Positions 52,684 to 61,663 of a stretch of DNA of 64,000 bases are shown one piece after another. The stretch is from G963663735 sp963663735 (lineage in GTDB: Bacteria > Acidobacteriota > UBA6911 > RPQK01 > JAPXNP01): contig CAXXHN010000002.1 of NCBI GenBank assembly GCA_963663735.2, forward strand, positions 930,001 through 994,000. The letters are read 5' to 3'. The position numbers and the translations under genes are program-made. The notes beneath the pieces were generated by a model. It was not told where the DNA came from. It worked only from the letters and a program-made list of their open reading frames with translations, and made no database searches. Position 1 is the stretch's first letter. Every line of letters begins with the position of its first letter.

Positions 52684-54018
52684 TTAAGCTATTTTAAGGT
52701 CTCTTTCAATCTGTTCCAGGGACTTACCCTTAGTTTCAGGCATGATCTTCCAGGCAAAAATCAACTGGAATACCATCATCAAACTGAAAAACAGGAACGA
52801 ATACCTTCCCCCAATTGCGGGATTCTCAGCAACCAATGGGAAAAGCCACGAAATTGCCGCCGCCCAGGCCCAGTGGGTGAAACTCCCCAGGGCCTGTCCC
52901 TTTCCCCTGACTTTATTGGGAAAAATTTCAGCCAGAAACACCCAGATAACCGTCCCTTGCGAGAAGGCAAAAAATCCCTGGAAAATCATCAGGTAGACCA
53001 GAACATCGTACCCTGCAAAACTTTCCGTAAAAAAAGTATATGACACCATACCCAGCGCAAAGCAAGTTCCGATTGATCCCACGATCATCAAACGTTTTCG
53101 ACCGAACCTGTCAATCAGGGACATGGCAATTACAGTAACTATCAAATTGGTCAGGCCGATAGCCACGGCCTGGAGAAAGGAAGCATCTTTCGCTATGCCT
53201 GCCATCTGGAAGATCCGGGGGGCGTAGTACATAACAGCGTTAATACCGCTGAGTTGATTAAATGTCGCCAGCAGAACAGCAAAAATGATTGGCATCCGGT
53301 ATTTTTTGGTAAACAGCCTGGCTGCGCCTGCTCCAACCACTGCCTGCACTGAATGGGCAATGTCCTTGATTGCAGATTCAACATCCATTTCACCAGTGGC
53401 AATCAGAATTTTACGGGCTTCCTCGATTCGATTCTGCCTGACCAGCCAACGAGGGCTATTGGGAATACCCAGCACCAATATGAAGAACAACAGGGCCGGG
53501 AAGAACTCAACGCCAAACATCCACCGCCAGGCGTTTTCGTCAATCGTGGAAAGCAGGTAATTGGAAAAAAAGGACATCATAATTCCAAAAACCACGTTGA
53601 ACTGGAACAGGGCAACCAGCCGGCCTCTCATGTGGGCCGGAGAAATTTCCGAGATATACATGGGGCCGATAACTGATGAAGCACCGACGCCGATCCCTCC
53701 GATAAAACGATAAAAAAGAAAGGGAATCCAAGTACCGGCCAAAGCGCTGCCTGCAGCTGATATGGCGTACAGGACTCCGATAATGATCAGACATTTTTTC
53801 CGCCCCAGGAGGTCAGCCGGTTTGCCGGCGAACAGGGCACCGAATACCGTGCCTATCAGGGCTATCGCCACTGTGAATCCGTGCCAGAAGCCGTCCAGGT
53901 TGAATACCTCCTGTACTGACTTCTCAGCTCCTGAAATTACTGCTGTGTCAAAACCGAATAAAAAACCGCCCAGGGCCGCAACCAGGGCTGAGAAAACCAC
54001 ATACCGCAAACTCTTCAT
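52684..54018 (-). CDS. Sugar-porter MFS transporter
   Basis: A 444-aa inner-membrane sugar importer of the MFS sugar-porter family, 12 TM helices. Signatures: GFLFGFDTAVISGAEK, LGRKKCLI, RFIGGIGVGASSV, SPRWLVRQNR, DRFGRKRL and the C-terminal PETKGKSLEQIE, all diagnostic. Located between two paralogous sulfatases (48 nt after sulfatase B, 136 nt before sulfatase A), so it probably imports a sugar released by the desulfated glycan, such as a hexose or amino sugar. Confidence 0.94.
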   Translation of the reverse strand: MKSLRYVVFSALVAALGGFLFGFDTAVISGAEKSVQEVFNLDGFWHGFTVAIALIGTVFGALFAGKPADLLGRKKCLIIIGVLYAISAAGSALAGTWIPFLFYRFIGGIGVGASSVIGPMYISEISPAHMRGRLVALFQFNVVFGIMMSFFSNYLLSTIDENAWRWMFGVEFFPALLFFILVLGIPNSPRWLVRQNRIEEARKILIATGEMDVESAIKDIAHSVQAVVGAGAARLFTKKYRMPIIFAVLLATFNQLSGINAVMYYAPRIFQMAGIAKDASFLQAVAIGLTNLIVTVIAMSLIDRFGRKRLMIVGSIGTCFALGMVSYTFFTESFAGYDVLVYLMIFQGFFAFSQGTVIWVFLAEIFPNKVRGKGQALGSFTHWAWAAAISWLFPLVAENPAIGGRYSFLFFSLMMVFQLIFAWKIMPETKGKSLEQIERDLKIA

Positions 54019-54065
54019 TTTTACTGCTTTCCTCTTGCTGCATTACCTTGCCAATACCTGTCTTG

Positions 54066-55661
54066 CTAAGCATCCGGATTATTCACCAGAGGTTCAGGAG
54101 GAGGTACCTTGTATTGTTTTTTTAACTTGTCGAGTTCCTCTTTCAGTCTTTCAACAATTTCTGAATATTCAGGATTGTCATATTCAGATTTCATTTCCGC
54201 AGGATCTTTAATATTGTCATAAAGTTCCCATTCATCAAGGTCATAAAAATAGATCAGTTTATATCGGCCGTCAAAAACACCTTCATGCCTTCTGACCGAA
54301 TGTACAGCCGGAAATTCATAATAGTTATAATAGAGACTTTTCCTCCAGTCCCCTGGAGTCTCTCCCTCGAAAAGGGGTTTTAGGCTGAGTCCCTGCATAT
54401 CGTCGGGTACAGGAGCGCCTGCTATATCCAGAAAAGTTTCGGCAAAATCCAGATTAGAGACCAGTTCATCGCACCGGCTTCCCGCCTTGATCACACCCGG
54501 CCATCTTACCAGGAAAGGAGTGAAAAAAGATTCCTTGTACATGAACCGTTTGTCGAACCAGCCATGCTCACCCAGATAAAAACCCTGGTCGGAGGCATAT
54601 AGGACCACAGTATTGTCGGCCAAATGGTTTTCCTCCAGATACCGCAGAACCCTTCCGAAATTTTCATCAACCGAAGCAATACAGCGAAGGTAATCCTCCA
54701 TATACCGCTGGTATTTCCAGCGAACCAGGTCCCGGCCTTCCAGTTTGGAATTTTTATATTCCTCAATATCATCCTGGTAGGCTTCATCCCATTTGCGCTT
54801 CTGTTCCTCATCCATACGGCCGATAGTTCGTTTATAAACCCCATCTTCGCTGTCACTTTCCTCCCACATCTTCAGGTCTGCCTTGATTCTCATGGTTTCC
54901 GCGATAGTCATGTCCTGTTCATGGGCGGCAGTGCCTCTGCCTTCATAATCGTCAAACAGATTGCCAGGTTCAGGGAATTTGGTCCCCTCGTACATATTCA
55001 AATGATCAGGGCCTGGTTCCCACTCGCGATGTGGAGCCTTGTTCTGGAGCATCAGCATAAAAGGCTTTTCCGGATCTCTTTTATTTTCCAACCAGTCCAG
55101 GGCCTTGTCATGGATTATGTCAGTTACGTAACCATGTTCAGTGATACTCCCCTCTGGTGTAAGGAATTCAGGATTGTAGTAATGGCCCTGTCCAGGCAGG
55201 ACTTCCCAGAAATCAAATCCGGTAGGATCTGTCTTCAGGTGCCATTTCCCCACAAAGGCGGTCTCGTAACCTGCCTGCTTCAGGATCTTGGGAAAAGTCT
55301 GCTGAGTCCCGTCAAATTGTTCGGTGTTGTCACGCACACCATTCAAGTGGCTGTGTTTACCGGTTAGAACCACTGCCCGGGAAGGCGCGCATATGGAATT
55401 AGTCACACAACACTTGTCAAAGATCATACCCTCACTGGCCAGCCGGTCCAGGTTAGGGGTTTCGTTAACCACAGATCCGTAACAGCTCAAAGCCTGATAG
55501 GCATGATCATCTGAAAAAACCAGAATGATATTTGGGGAAGCTTTTTTGGCCATTCCAGGACGGGTTCCGCAACCGGAAGCCAGGATGCCAAGCGGTATTA
55601 TTGCGGCTGTTGATCCAGCCTGTTTTAGAAAACTCCTGCGATCTGCGCAACACCTGTTCAT
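54066..55661 (-). CDS. Exported Cys-type sulfatase (paralogue B)
   Basis: A 531-aa S1-family sulfatase with a Tat-like leader DRRSFLKQAGS and possible lipobox (LASGC). ATG 55661 has AAGGAGGG 6 nt upstream; a TTG two codons before is unlikely. NIILVFSDDHA, CAPSRAVVLTGKHSH (Cys at residue 91), GKWHLKTDPTGFDFWE, GQGHYYNPEF and YLGEHGWFDKRF. It is a clear paralogue of the gene at 51003. Formylglycine maturation is needed; no maturase lies nearby. Probably part of an operon with the sugar porter and sulfatase A. Confidence 0.94.
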   Translation of the reverse strand: MNRCCADRRSFLKQAGSTAAIIPLGILASGCGTRPGMAKKASPNIILVFSDDHAYQALSCYGSVVNETPNLDRLASEGMIFDKCCVTNSICAPSRAVVLTGKHSHLNGVRDNTEQFDGTQQTFPKILKQAGYETAFVGKWHLKTDPTGFDFWEVLPGQGHYYNPEFLTPEGSITEHGYVTDIIHDKALDWLENKRDPEKPFMLMLQNKAPHREWEPGPDHLNMYEGTKFPEPGNLFDDYEGRGTAAHEQDMTIAETMRIKADLKMWEESDSEDGVYKRTIGRMDEEQKRKWDEAYQDDIEEYKNSKLEGRDLVRWKYQRYMEDYLRCIASVDENFGRVLRYLEENHLADNTVVLYASDQGFYLGEHGWFDKRFMYKESFFTPFLVRWPGVIKAGSRCDELVSNLDFAETFLDIAGAPVPDDMQGLSLKPLFEGETPGDWRKSLYYNYYEFPAVHSVRRHEGVFDGRYKLIYFYDLDEWELYDNIKDPAEMKSEYDNPEYSEIVERLKEELDKLKKQYKVPPPEPLVNNPDA

Positions 55662-55667
55662 TTCCAA

Positions 55668-55675
55668 CCCTCCTT
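55668..55675 (-). promoter_or_regulatory. Ribosome binding site fixing the sulfatase B start
   Basis: AAGGAGGG on the minus strand, 6 nt before ATG 55661, a near-consensus site. Confidence 0.7.
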
Positions 55676-55840
55676 AATAATCCTTTCAAATCATTATCAG
55701 GGAAGAGTCAGAAATTATCAATCAGTTATCAGGTCAGGAATAGGGGAAGAATCTGTAAATCGCCGCGGCTTAAACAGCGATGCAGTGAACATGGCGGCAT
55801 TTCCCGTTCGCTGTTAGAATCCCCAAAGCTCCGAGGCGGA

Positions 55841-56956
55841 TTATTCAATTTTCCGGACAATAATTTTTTCAATAAGTATGTCAGAAATCGGTTTTTCTCC
55901 CAGCACCGGAGCCTGGGATATTCCATCAACCGTATCGATTCCCTGGACCACTTCACCAAAAACTGTATATTCACCATCCAGGGATTTCTGGGTATCCAGT
56001 ACAATAAAAAAAGAATCCACGCCGGAATCCGGATCCTCCCCCCGGGCCAGCGAGACGATTCCCCTTACATGCTTCCGGTTGCTGAATTCACCCTTGATTG
56101 GAACAATCAAATCAGCATACTTGGTTTCCAGGGGTTCTTTCCTGGTGAATATTGCTCCGCCCTGGACCACAAAACCGGGAACTACCCGGTGGAACAGTGT
56201 TCCGTCAAACAATCCCAGTTGAGAAAACCGGAGAAATCGCCTGACATGCTCAGGCGCATCCTCGGGGAAAAAGTGAATAACAAAATCACCCAGATTGGTA
56301 CTGATCAGCGCTTCATACCCGGCCATTTCTGCGGGAGAGGCCCCTTCGAAGGGAAGCCTTTCGGGAGGCGGGGGATCCCTTTCGTATACTTTAGTGATCT
56401 CAGCCCTGTCGATCACCATCCCATTGGGATCAACCGGCATCATCGAAAGCTCCTCTACCACCGCAATTCCTTCTACGACCTGGCCAAAAACCGCGAATTT
56501 TCCATCAAGTTGAGGCTGGTCAGTCACACAGATGAAAAACTGGCTCCCCGCGCTTTCAGGTTCACCAGGAATTGACACAATCGCTGCTGAGCCTCTTTTA
56601 TGGGGCAAATCGTTCTCTTCGACACTCAGTTGCATCAGCCCGCCTTTGCCGAATTCCGATCTCATTTCAGGATTAAAGGTTAATGGATCTCCCCCCTGGA
56701 TCAGCGCCATGGCTACGGGTCGATGAAAAATGGTTCCCGTGTACAGGCCTTTCCGAATCGAATTTATAAAATTCTCCACAAAAGCCGGTGCCGCATCCGG
56801 GTAAATCTCCAGGGCAATAATTCCCAGGGAAGTTTCAAAAACTACTTGCTTGTCAGCCGGTTTAAAACCATCCTTTGCATAAACCTGAAATGAGGAAGCC
56901 GGAAACAAAATCAGAAAGATAAGAAAATATGCATTACTGAATAAAAAGCGTCTCAT
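55841..56956 (-). CDS. Exported tandem-cyclophilin peptidyl-prolyl isomerase
   Basis: A 371-aa exported protein with a signal peptide (1-28) and two cyclophilin domains (about 35-195 and 215-370). Each has the pattern of bacterial PpiA/PpiB: GLYTGTIFHRP/LFDGTLFHRVVPGFVVQGG, KRGSAAIVSIPGEPESAGSQFFICV and RGIVSLARGEDPDSGVDSFFIVL, then LDGKFAVFGQV/LDGEYTVFGEV. The first domain has FHRPVAMALIQGG in place of the usual FHRV(I)xGFxIQGG, still with the catalytic Arg; the second keeps it fully. Catalyses cis-trans prolyl isomerisation during folding of exported proteins. 54 nt downstream of the unknown gene at 57012. Confidence 0.92.
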   Translation of the reverse strand: MRRFLFSNAYFLIFLILFPASSFQVYAKDGFKPADKQVVFETSLGIIALEIYPDAAPAFVENFINSIRKGLYTGTIFHRPVAMALIQGGDPLTFNPEMRSEFGKGGLMQLSVEENDLPHKRGSAAIVSIPGEPESAGSQFFICVTDQPQLDGKFAVFGQVVEGIAVVEELSMMPVDPNGMVIDRAEITKVYERDPPPPERLPFEGASPAEMAGYEALISTNLGDFVIHFFPEDAPEHVRRFLRFSQLGLFDGTLFHRVVPGFVVQGGAIFTRKEPLETKYADLIVPIKGEFSNRKHVRGIVSLARGEDPDSGVDSFFIVLDTQKSLDGEYTVFGEVVQGIDTVDGISQAPVLGEKPISDILIEKIIVRKIE

Positions 56957-57011
56957 GCTGCCCTCCCTTAAGAACTCTCCTCTCTGGCATTTGAGGTTAA
57001 TCCGGCGTCCC

Positions 57012-57842
57012 CTATTTCCGGCTCTGTGACAGTGATTCGCTTCTAAGTTCCATCAACCTGGCGTATTCCTTGTCGATTTCCATCATTTCGGCCTTGGATC
57101 GCATCATATCGATAGCCTTATCGCGGTGCCTGTACCAGGGAGGTCTAAAACCCAGGCAAGTATTAACAAATGATCTGGTAATACAGAAGAACCTGATCAC
57201 CCTGCCCCATTTTCTGTGCTCAGTTTCAACACTGTAGGCGATCCTGTCGAGGCCATCCTCAAAAACAGACCATACATAGGTCCCAAGGATCGGGGTTGCC
57301 ACAAAATCAACCATTCTCATTGCCCCCGGACGATTTATTCCTACATTCCCCAGTGAAGCCTCGGAAATAGGCCCGATCTCAAACTGGATAGTTGAGGCTA
57401 CGGCAAAAAGAAACTGCTTATGTTTATTGTTCCAGTACTGCTTGTTCCAGCCCAGCTGGTATTCATTTGATTCCCTGTTGTTATCAGCATAAATGAAGGC
57501 ATAAACCGAGCCCTGCCAGGGATGGGCAATGTAATTAGTGAAAAATTTTCCCCCATCATCCCATTTCCACTCCAAGGCTTTAACAGAGTCACCCCAATCC
57601 TTAAGGAAAGGGCCATCCAGCAGTTTCCTGGTTTTTTCCTCTGACATACGAAACCCATGAAAAATCCCCAGGCACATCAAGGAATCGGAAGTGATACCCA
57701 ACCAGTCGGTATCGCCGCGGCCTTCCTCCCAGTAGACCGGCAATTTCTCAGGACCATTTGAAGAGTTACCTGCAATCGTCGGGACAATCAGTAAAGAAAA
57801 AACAGTTGTAACCATAACCACAAAAATAAAAGCTTTTCCCAT
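57012..57842 (-). CDS. Exported protein of unknown function
   Basis: A 276-aa protein I cannot place with confidence. Signal peptide residues 1-25. It is rich in Trp and Tyr (VYWEEGRGDTDWLG, ALEWKWDDGG, QLGWNKQYWNNKHKQF), with HPWQGSVYAFIYADN and FEIGPISEASLGNVG segments and a conserved-looking MVDFVATPILGTYVW. These remind me of DUF3943-like outer-membrane-associated proteins, but this is not firm. The C-terminus is charged and helical (KAEMMEIDKEYARLMELR). Between the cyclophilin and the GarR-type gene, same strand. Confidence 0.55.
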   Translation of the reverse strand: MGKAFIFVVMVTTVFSLLIVPTIAGNSSNGPEKLPVYWEEGRGDTDWLGITSDSLMCLGIFHGFRMSEEKTRKLLDGPFLKDWGDSVKALEWKWDDGGKFFTNYIAHPWQGSVYAFIYADNNRESNEYQLGWNKQYWNNKHKQFLFAVASTIQFEIGPISEASLGNVGINRPGAMRMVDFVATPILGTYVWSVFEDGLDRIAYSVETEHRKWGRVIRFFCITRSFVNTCLGFRPPWYRHRDKAIDMMRSKAEMMEIDKEYARLMELRSESLSQSRK

Positions 57843-58028
57843 TCATATCTCCATGAATTCATCAATTAAAACAAGTCGAAACAATACTTTCCAATTATAA
57901 TGATCCCTCTCACCATATGTAACAGATGGTTTTTTTACAAATCTGCCGCTGATTTTTTTATAAAAAAAGCAGCAGAACATGGAATTCTAAAATGGCGAAG
58001 AATAAGGACTGCCGTTGACCATCAATCA

Positions 58029-58907
58029 CTACTTTCCGGTTATGGCTTCAAAAAGTGCCTGGGTCCCTTTTATACCCAATCCTTTGCCCTGGGCACAGTT
58101 AAACAGCTGGTGGACCATTGAAGCCGCTGGAACCGGAGATGAAGAAAGGTTCGCGGTTTCCAGAACAAGTTTAAGGTCTTTTTGAATCAGGTCAATCATG
58201 AATCCTGGCTCATAATCACCACTGGTGATTTTCGGACCAAGGTTGGAAAGCTGCCAACTGCCTGCGGCGCCTCCGCTTATTGCACTGATCATCACGTCCG
58301 GGTCCAGCCCGTTGTTATCCGCAAATGAAATGGCCTCGCAGGTTGCATGCAGGTTTACTGAAACCAGGATCTGGTTGCACTGTTTGGTCAGTTGCCCTGC
58401 ACCTATGGGACCGCAGTATGTTATCGTCTTTCCCATTGCTTTAAAAACCGGGAGGACTTGTTCAAAAACATCCTTGTTTCCACCTGCCATGATTGCCAGG
58501 GTGCCTGCCTTGGCGCCAATATCACCTCCGGAAACCGGGGCATCAATAAGCGAACACCCCTTTTCTTCCAGTTTTGCGCTGAGTTCCCGCTCAACAGCCG
58601 GTGAAATGGTACTCATGTCGATTACCGTTGCCCCTGGCCTTATTCCCGAAATTAGACCTTGTTCCCCTGATATCACGGCAGCAACATCGGACGAATCCGT
58701 AACAATTGTAATGATAATTGAAGCATTAGCCCCAACATCAGCAGGAGAGGCGGCGACTTTGGTACCAGGGACCTCCGCCGCAAATTTGTGGGCCTTGGCA
58801 ATAGTCCTGTTCCAAACCACCAGTTCAAACCCAGCCTTAGCCAGGTTCTTTGCCATGGGTATTCCCATAATACCCAGCCCGATAAAACCAATCTTCTCTA
58901 TTCTCAT
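58029..58907 (-). CDS. Tartronate-semialdehyde reductase/GarR-like 3-hydroxyacid dehydrogenase
   Basis: A 292-aa cytosolic NAD(P)-dependent beta-hydroxyacid dehydrogenase. The ATG at 58907 is chosen (GGAAGG 9 nt upstream) over a GTG three codons before. Dinucleotide motif GFIGLGIMGIPMAKNLAKAG, substrate loop DAPVSGGDIGAKAGTLAIM, catalytic Lys in GQLTKQCNQIL. The residues and spacing match GarR/GlxR-type 2-hydroxy-3-oxopropionate reductases; 3-hydroxyisobutyrate dehydrogenase is the main alternative. It would reduce tartronate semialdehyde to glycerate. Confidence 0.88.
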   Translation of the reverse strand: MRIEKIGFIGLGIMGIPMAKNLAKAGFELVVWNRTIAKAHKFAAEVPGTKVAASPADVGANASIIITIVTDSSDVAAVISGEQGLISGIRPGATVIDMSTISPAVERELSAKLEEKGCSLIDAPVSGGDIGAKAGTLAIMAGGNKDVFEQVLPVFKAMGKTITYCGPIGAGQLTKQCNQILVSVNLHATCEAISFADNNGLDPDVMISAISGGAAGSWQLSNLGPKITSGDYEPGFMIDLIQKDLKLVLETANLSSSPVPAASMVHQLFNCAQGKGLGIKGTQALFEAITGK

Positions 58908-59011
58908 TAGCAGCACCCTTCCTTATTAATCAAAATCCAGAAAAACAATTATAACCATATGGTTGAAAATTATCATTCATCCCGGGAAGGATTTCCGGAT
59001 GATCTGAGCAT

Positions 59012-61453
59012 ATGAGCCTAATAGACGGGATCAAGTTCGTTTTCACCTTTTGTCATACGTTTTTTTATGGTGTGACAGGCCAGACCAGATCCAGAAATGT
59101 TTTACGCGGTTTGATAGTGAAAAGCCAGGGCTGGGCCTGGAGATTTGTTTCCTTAAATCCAGCTTTCATCATGGCATCAGGGCTGATTGTGGCGATATTC
59201 TTAACATACACTCCGGAGCCAGAGCCTGAACCTGAAGCCGATATGGACAAGGCATTCAGTGTGAAAGCTTTAGTTATCAGCCTGCCTGAGAAAACACCCT
59301 ATGGTTATCAGCTCACCTTAAAGCCAATATCCTTGAGGCAGGAAGGAATGGACATCAAACTAAACAAAAAAATCCTGCTCAGGTTGCCGGCAGGGGCGGA
59401 TCAGGAGCCTGATATATCAACTGGAGAATTATCTGTTGGAGATACTCTCTTGTTCAGGGGCATCATCGAAAGACCATCCTACAACTTGCTTCCCGGCATA
59501 GCAGACCGCAGAATTACCGCTTCCCTGGCAGGTACCCCTTTTATAATCCGCCTGAAGTCTCTCCGGCAAATCAAAGAAATCATACCTCCATTAATACCTG
59601 AGAATTATATTTTTAAATATCTTAAGAATTTCATTTTATTTATTGAAAAAAATAACGATGAAGAAACAGTTTCCCTGCTGCGTGCCCTATTGATGGGACA
59701 AAAACAGGCCCTCCCTGTCCCGGTCAGGGAACAGCTCAACCGGTTAGGACTCACCCATCTTTTTGTGATATCAGGATTCCATATAGGAGTTTTCGCCGCT
59801 ATTCTCCATTTCCTGATCAGGAGAATAGGATCCTTTACTTCAATCCTGGTTGTACCCACGGTTATCTGGGTTTATGTATGGCTGATCGGGTTTCCAGTGC
59901 CAGCGTCAAGGGCAGTGATAATCTTCACCCTGTTTATGGTTATTCAATATTTCGGTTTCCAGGGTAACCTGCTTAACACCCTGGGAATTGCGGTTCTGGC
60001 ATTGCTTTCAGTCAGTCCTACAGCTATTTTTCTTCCAGGTTTCCAGCTGACCTTTATTTGCCTCCTGGCCATCATCAGCCTGGCAATTCCTCTCATCTCC
60101 TATCTGGACAGTCCTCTTCACGGATACCGGGCATTCGTGGAAAATCAGGTTATCACGGACAGCTCCCCGGTTTCATCATTAACAAGGATTACTCGTACCT
60201 GGTTTGAAGATTACTTTCACCATGTCCCTGAATTCTGGCGGAAAACCTGTTTATTATTTCTGTGCGCCATTTCCTGGCCGGTGAAAGTCATGGGCTGCAC
60301 ATCCGCTATCCAGTTTATTCTTCTTCCTCTTCTGGTTTACTATTTTAACTGCTTCAATTTCTTCAGTCTGCCCGCAACAGCTCTCTTCATTCCTTTTGTG
60401 TCTGTTTTGGTTTTCACGGGAATGATGCTTTTCCTTCTTTGGTGGTCTTCTTTTTCATTTTTACTAGGCCTGATTTATCAACATACCGGGCTTATGGTGA
60501 TCTGGATGCTTGACTGCTTAGATACATTATTCCCACCGATCTACCTGCCTCAGCCAGGCTTGTCATTCCTCGCCATCTATTACATTTTTCTGCTGTTTAT
60601 GCTACTGATAAATCCTTCCCGTGGATGGATATTCCCATTGCTCGCGCTTGTTGTCTTTTTCTCGTACAGCAGGACAGCAGAAAGTGAACCAGAAAAAAAT
60701 GTCCTTGCAGTATCAATGCTCGATGTAGGCCAGGGTGACTGTTTTCATTTAAAATATCCGGATGGCAAAAGCGGCCTTATTGACGCGGGCGGGACTATTT
60801 TCCGGGACAATGATTCCTTTATCGGTAAAAATCTGATAGCCCGATACCTTTGGGAAAGCGGCGTAAATAAACTGGAGTACTTATTGATAACCCATCCCGA
60901 AAAGGACCACTCTGCCGGATATCCTTTTCTTGACATGGCATTAGGAATTAAAAAACTCTATTTCCATGATTTTCATAACAGTTACAAAACATCCAAACTG
61001 CGCCTTTCTGCTGGAGATTCCTTTACCGTTGGAGGAGTGCACCACCAGGTCCTATGGCCGGAGGAAAATTCTGGGAGTAAAGATAACCTGAATGACAGGT
61101 CACTGGTTCTGCTTCTCACTTACGGGCATTTTAAAATGCTGTTTAGCGGAGATATATCAGCTGATATTGAAAGAACCCTGTTAAAAAAACACAAATTAAC
61201 CGGGGTAAAAGTCCTCAAGGCTGCGCACCATGGCAGCAATTCCTCCTCCTGCCGGGCCTTCCTCAGTGCACTGCAAGCTGAAACCGCGCTTATTTCAGCC
61301 GGTCGGCGTAATGCTTTTGGCCATCCTTCTTCCCAGGTTTTAAAAAGGATGCGGGAAGCAGGAATGCAAATCTATACAACACCAAAACATGGTTCTGTAA
61401 GAATTTTAACCGATGGATTTACCTGGAAGTTTTCCCGCTTAACGACTCAATAG
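59012..61453 (+). CDS. comEC: DNA uptake channel protein ComEC/Rec2
   Basis: An 813-aa inner-membrane protein moving single-stranded DNA into the cell during transformation. An N-terminal OB-like periplasmic part, a multi-helix competence domain (about 220-510) with LFVISGFHIGVF and IGFPVPASRAVI, then a C-terminal metallo-beta-lactamase-like domain (about 570-810) with MLDVGQGDCFHLKYPDGKS, THPEKDHSAGYPF and AAHHGSNSSS. All blocks are intact. A Pro-Glu repeat (TPEPEPEPEA) lies near residue 70. The ATG at 59012 has only a weak site but is close to the first helix. No other competence genes are in the window. Confidence 0.94.
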   Translation: MSLIDGIKFVFTFCHTFFYGVTGQTRSRNVLRGLIVKSQGWAWRFVSLNPAFIMASGLIVAIFLTYTPEPEPEPEADMDKAFSVKALVISLPEKTPYGYQLTLKPISLRQEGMDIKLNKKILLRLPAGADQEPDISTGELSVGDTLLFRGIIERPSYNLLPGIADRRITASLAGTPFIIRLKSLRQIKEIIPPLIPENYIFKYLKNFILFIEKNNDEETVSLLRALLMGQKQALPVPVREQLNRLGLTHLFVISGFHIGVFAAILHFLIRRIGSFTSILVVPTVIWVYVWLIGFPVPASRAVIIFTLFMVIQYFGFQGNLLNTLGIAVLALLSVSPTAIFLPGFQLTFICLLAIISLAIPLISYLDSPLHGYRAFVENQVITDSSPVSSLTRITRTWFEDYFHHVPEFWRKTCLLFLCAISWPVKVMGCTSAIQFILLPLLVYYFNCFNFFSLPATALFIPFVSVLVFTGMMLFLLWWSSFSFLLGLIYQHTGLMVIWMLDCLDTLFPPIYLPQPGLSFLAIYYIFLLFMLLINPSRGWIFPLLALVVFFSYSRTAESEPEKNVLAVSMLDVGQGDCFHLKYPDGKSGLIDAGGTIFRDNDSFIGKNLIARYLWESGVNKLEYLLITHPEKDHSAGYPFLDMALGIKKLYFHDFHNSYKTSKLRLSAGDSFTVGGVHHQVLWPEENSGSKDNLNDRSLVLLLTYGHFKMLFSGDISADIERTLLKKHKLTGVKVLKAAHHGSNSSSCRAFLSALQAETALISAGRRNAFGHPSSQVLKRMREAGMQIYTTPKHGSVRILTDGFTWKFSRLTTQ

Positions 61454-61663
61454 TGTGCGGTTATCTGAAAGGAATGCAAAATTCTAAACTAAAATCTGGA
61501 ATTTTTGTTTTACCCGGGGGAATCTTTGTTGGGATCAGACATTTTATTTACTATTTGTCAACCAAGCCGTTTCCTCAACAGCTTACACCTTTGTCCTGTT
61601 TAATCCATCCAGAGTTCAATTCTGAACTTTAAAGGCCCAACTTGGGCGCATCCAGGATTCAGG

